64,000 bases of DNA. Origin: an uncultured Oscillospiraceae bacterium (GTDB taxonomy: Bacteria > Bacillota > Clostridia > Oscillospirales > Acutalibacteraceae). Position 1 is the stretch's first letter, and the number at the start of each line of letters is the position of its first letter. Under the pieces are notes generated by a model. It did no database searches, was not told the DNA's origin, and saw only the letters and a program-made list of their open reading frames with translations. Shown here piece by piece: positions 61,758-64,000 of this stretch. The translations under genes and the position numbers were made by a program. The DNA is taken from assembly GCA_900540305.1 (NCBI GenBank), contig UQFL01000001.1, positions 1-64,000 of the forward strand, in the 5' to 3' direction.

Positions 61758-63149
61758 ATGAAACTTGATAATATGCTAAAAAAAGGCGTATGCGGTTTAT
61801 TGGCTTCACTATTTCTTTTTTCAGCAGTATTTTTAATTCAACCGTCTAAAATAATAACTGCTCAAGGTTCTGATATGACTGCTCAGCAGGAAAAAGCAGC
61901 TTTGGAGCAACGAATTAAGGAGACTGAAAATAAACTCAGCGAACTGAGAGAGCAGTCCTCCAATACGCAGGAGTACTTAAATACGCTGACAAATAAAATA
62001 TCTTACCTCAACGAGCAGTATGATTTAGTAAGCAGTGAGGTTGAGAACGATAAAAAGCAGATAGAAACTTTAAAAAAAACTTATTCAGAAAATGAGAAAT
62101 CAATAGCAACGGCTAAAGAAAATCTTGTAACGCTTCAGGCGGACTATGATACGGCCGTTGAAGATTTCAACGAAAGTTACGATATATATGCTCAGAGAAT
62201 GAGAGCAATGTATATCAGCGGCGAAACGAATATCATTGTTTTTCTCATTACAAGCCAGGATATTTCCCAGCTTTTAACACGCCTTGAAATGATAAAGCGC
62301 ATTTCCGAAATGGATGCAAAACTTCTCTCTCAAATCGACAGCGAGATAGAGAACATTCAGCTTTCAAAGGAAAACATTTCCAAGGAACAGCAGGAACTTG
62401 AGCAGTCGCAGATAAATCTGAAAAATACACAGACGGCTCTTGAAAAAGCGCTTCCCGAGCTTGAGGAAAAGCAAAACGAGCTTGCAGATAAAAAAACAGA
62501 GCTTGATAAAGAACGCTCAGAGGCAAATTCGCTTTTGCTTTCGCTCAATGAAGAAACGGGAAATTATACGGAATTTTTGATAGATGATAAAGCGGCTATG
62601 GCGGAGATTGACGCCGCTATTGAAGACGCCGCAGACAAATATCAGGACGAAACAACAACTCAAAAGCCCACCGAAGGCGGCGGGGATGACTCTCAGCAGA
62701 CAACCGCAAAGCCTGATACGGGCAGTAAATATATCAGCTTAACATATCCCGTCCCCTCCCAAACTAAAATAACCTGCGCATTTGGGGAATACTCAGGTCA
62801 CAGCGGAGTGGATTTCAGTTGCCCCACGGGCTCTGATGTTGTGGCGGCTGAATCGGGAACTGTAATTATTTCCGCAGACCTAAAAAATCCTGACGGAACT
62901 TACAGAAGCTACGGCAGATATATTGTTATAATGCACGATAAAACAACTTCATCGGGCGACGCGGTTTATACACTGTACGCCCACAACTCCGAAAGGCTTG
63001 TTTCTGCCGGAACTTATGTTCAAAAAGGGCAGAAGATAGCCGAATCGGGCTCTACGGGAAATTCAACGGGTCCGCATTGTCATTTTGAAGTGCGTACTCC
63101 AAATTCAAGCTATTCAGCCTGCAAAGACCCTGCGATTTATCTCCCGTAA
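61758..63149 (+). CDS. Second coiled-coil M23 peptidase
   Basis: 463 residues from ATG 61758 (a GTG at 61749 is too close to the -10). Signal peptide (about 1-36), coiled coil (about 40-285) containing YAQRMRAMYISGETNIIVFLITSQDISQLLTRLEMIKRI, Thr/Lys-rich linker, and an M23 domain with HSGVDFSCP and GPHCHFEV. Paralogue of 60422-61657: the RMRAMYISG block occurs in all three proteins of the cluster. Zinc ligands complete. Confidence 0.92.
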   Translation: MKLDNMLKKGVCGLLASLFLFSAVFLIQPSKIITAQGSDMTAQQEKAALEQRIKETENKLSELREQSSNTQEYLNTLTNKISYLNEQYDLVSSEVENDKKQIETLKKTYSENEKSIATAKENLVTLQADYDTAVEDFNESYDIYAQRMRAMYISGETNIIVFLITSQDISQLLTRLEMIKRISEMDAKLLSQIDSEIENIQLSKENISKEQQELEQSQINLKNTQTALEKALPELEEKQNELADKKTELDKERSEANSLLLSLNEETGNYTEFLIDDKAAMAEIDAAIEDAADKYQDETTTQKPTEGGGDDSQQTTAKPDTGSKYISLTYPVPSQTKITCAFGEYSGHSGVDFSCPTGSDVVAAESGTVIISADLKNPDGTYRSYGRYIVIMHDKTTSSGDAVYTLYAHNSERLVSAGTYVQKGQKIAESGSTGNSTGPHCHFEVRTPNSSYSACKDPAIYLP

Positions 63150-63172
63150 AAATTTTTAAGGGGTGCTTTGCC

Positions 63173-64000
63173 ATGATACACGGTAAGCGTTTAAAGTTAA
63201 CAGCACTTGTTTTGGCGGTTATTATTGCCGTAACACCTGTTGCTTCAGGCGGTGTTTTCGCATCGGGGGCGGAAACTAAGCCTACAAATACAACTGAGAC
63301 TACTACTCAGAGTGAAGAAGAAAAAAGGCTTGAAGCTCAGAAAAAGCTTGAGGAAACTATGGAGATGCTCAATGCAGACCTTAAAGCTTCCGAAGAAAAG
63401 CTTTTACAGCTCGGAGAGCAGTCAAAAAACACTCAGGAATATATTGATATTCTTGACCAAAAAATAGGAATTTTAAACGAACAGCTTACCTTGCTTGATA
63501 CTCAGATAACAGATTATGAAGAGGATATAAAAGTTCTTCAGGAAAGTATTGATACAAATCAGCAGGAGGCGGATAAGCTTCAGGGTGAAGTTGATAAGGT
63601 CCAGACAGTTCTTGATGATTTGAATAAGAGATTTATGGCAAAATATGAGGCTTACTGCCTTCGTATGAGAGCCATTTACATATCGGGTAATTTTAATATT
63701 CTTACCGCTCTTTTAACTTGTTCGGATATTTCAAGTTTCCTTACAAGATACGAAATGGTAAAGGCAGTTTCAAAGAGCGATACTGAGTTGCTTCAGGAAA
63801 TTCAAGCGCAAACAGATGAAATTTTACAGCAGGAAGAGGATTTGAATGCAAAGAAATCCTCGCTTGACAATGTTAAAATGACTCTTATGTCTCAGCAGAC
63901 TGAACTGCAGCATAAGCAGGATTCGTTAACTGCCGCACAGGAAGATATGGCGGCGAAAAAGATAACTCTCGCTCAGGATAAGGCAGAAAGCGACCAGCTT
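63173..64000 (+). CDS. Third coiled-coil protein of the M23 cluster (cut by window end)
   Basis: 276 codons to the window edge from ATG 63173 (AAGGGGTG upstream). Signal peptide (about 1-31), Thr-rich segment, then coiled coil with YCLRMRAMYISGNFNILTALLTCSDISSFLTRYEMVKAV, aligning with the other two. The expected C-terminal M23 domain lies beyond the window and is not seen. It follows the second paralogue by 23 bases, so it shares its operon. Confidence 0.85.
   Translation, partial: MIHGKRLKLTALVLAVIIAVTPVASGGVFASGAETKPTNTTETTTQSEEEKRLEAQKKLEETMEMLNADLKASEEKLLQLGEQSKNTQEYIDILDQKIGILNEQLTLLDTQITDYEEDIKVLQESIDTNQQEADKLQGEVDKVQTVLDDLNKRFMAKYEAYCLRMRAIYISGNFNILTALLTCSDISSFLTRYEMVKAVSKSDTELLQEIQAQTDEILQQEEDLNAKKSSLDNVKMTLMSQQTELQHKQDSLTAAQEDMAAKKITLAQDKAESDQL

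Noticed and set aside
1..64000. CRISPR array, tRNA or rRNA genes
   Set aside because: No regularly spaced direct repeats of 25-40 bases and no cloverleaf or rRNA sequence was seen by reading; element integration is at guaA, not at a tRNA gene.

Overview
The window looks like one end of a contig from a gut Clostridia genome, most likely Oscillospirales/Ruminococcus-like. Evidence for this is the low-GC coding sequence, Firmicutes-type AAGGAGG ribosome binding sites, GTP-type PEP carboxykinase, and Clostridia-typical small families (DUF6472, DUF4830, DUF1846). The first 49 bases are not genomic: they are an Illumina Nextera i7 adapter left at the contig end.

Layout. (1) 50-18905 is core chromosome: a membrane-embedded M28 peptidase, polA, rimI-tsaD, pckG, a two-component system with its FtsX-type ABC transporter and an exported partner, a DUF6472/polysaccharide deacetylase pair, a SecB-like protein, purA and guaA. 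(2) 18894-35059 holds two related integrative mobilizable elements (IMEs) inserted one after the other at the 3' end of guaA. Three copies of GAGTGGGAA (18894, 26322, 35051) mark the junctions. Both share the order XRE repressor (minus strand) | xis - int - mobC - RepA-like ATPase - structured/oriT region - MobV relaxase - cargo. Element 1 carries an Lsa-type ABC-F ribosomal protection gene behind a complete ribosome-mediated attenuator. Element 2 has a frameshifted relaxase and carries TnpV and an AraC/DUF1349/MFS cassette. No type IV secretion genes are present, so both would need a helper. (3) 35060-37183 is a C5 cytosine methyltransferase with a convergent partner, probably a restriction enzyme. 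(4) 37434-41434 holds an M-box Mg2+ riboswitch, further leader features, a Mg2+ P-type ATPase, a 5'-truncated thioredoxin-like remnant and an arsenate reductase-like protein. (5) 41553-64000 is core chromosome again: an oxidoreductase, DUF1846, pyrG, an MFS transporter, gap, an XRE-DUF4097 regulator, galM, a FHA/SEDS/class B PBP operon, hflX, DUF4830, an RsuA-type pseudouridine synthase, a CdaR/PucR-like regulator, and ftsE-ftsX followed by three coiled-coil/M23 murein hydrolase-type proteins, the last cut by the window end.

How it works together. Cell wall and division functions recur (FHA-SEDS-PBP, FtsEX with M23 partners, deacetylase). Purine and pyrimidine synthesis (purA, guaA, pyrG) and gluconeogenesis/glycolysis (pckG, gap, galM) make up most of the rest. 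The least ordinary part is the tandem IME pair. Comparing the two copies shows several hairpins whose stems differ by paired changes while their loops stay the same, which points to selected DNA or RNA structure (transfer origin, possible replication origin) outside the obvious genes.
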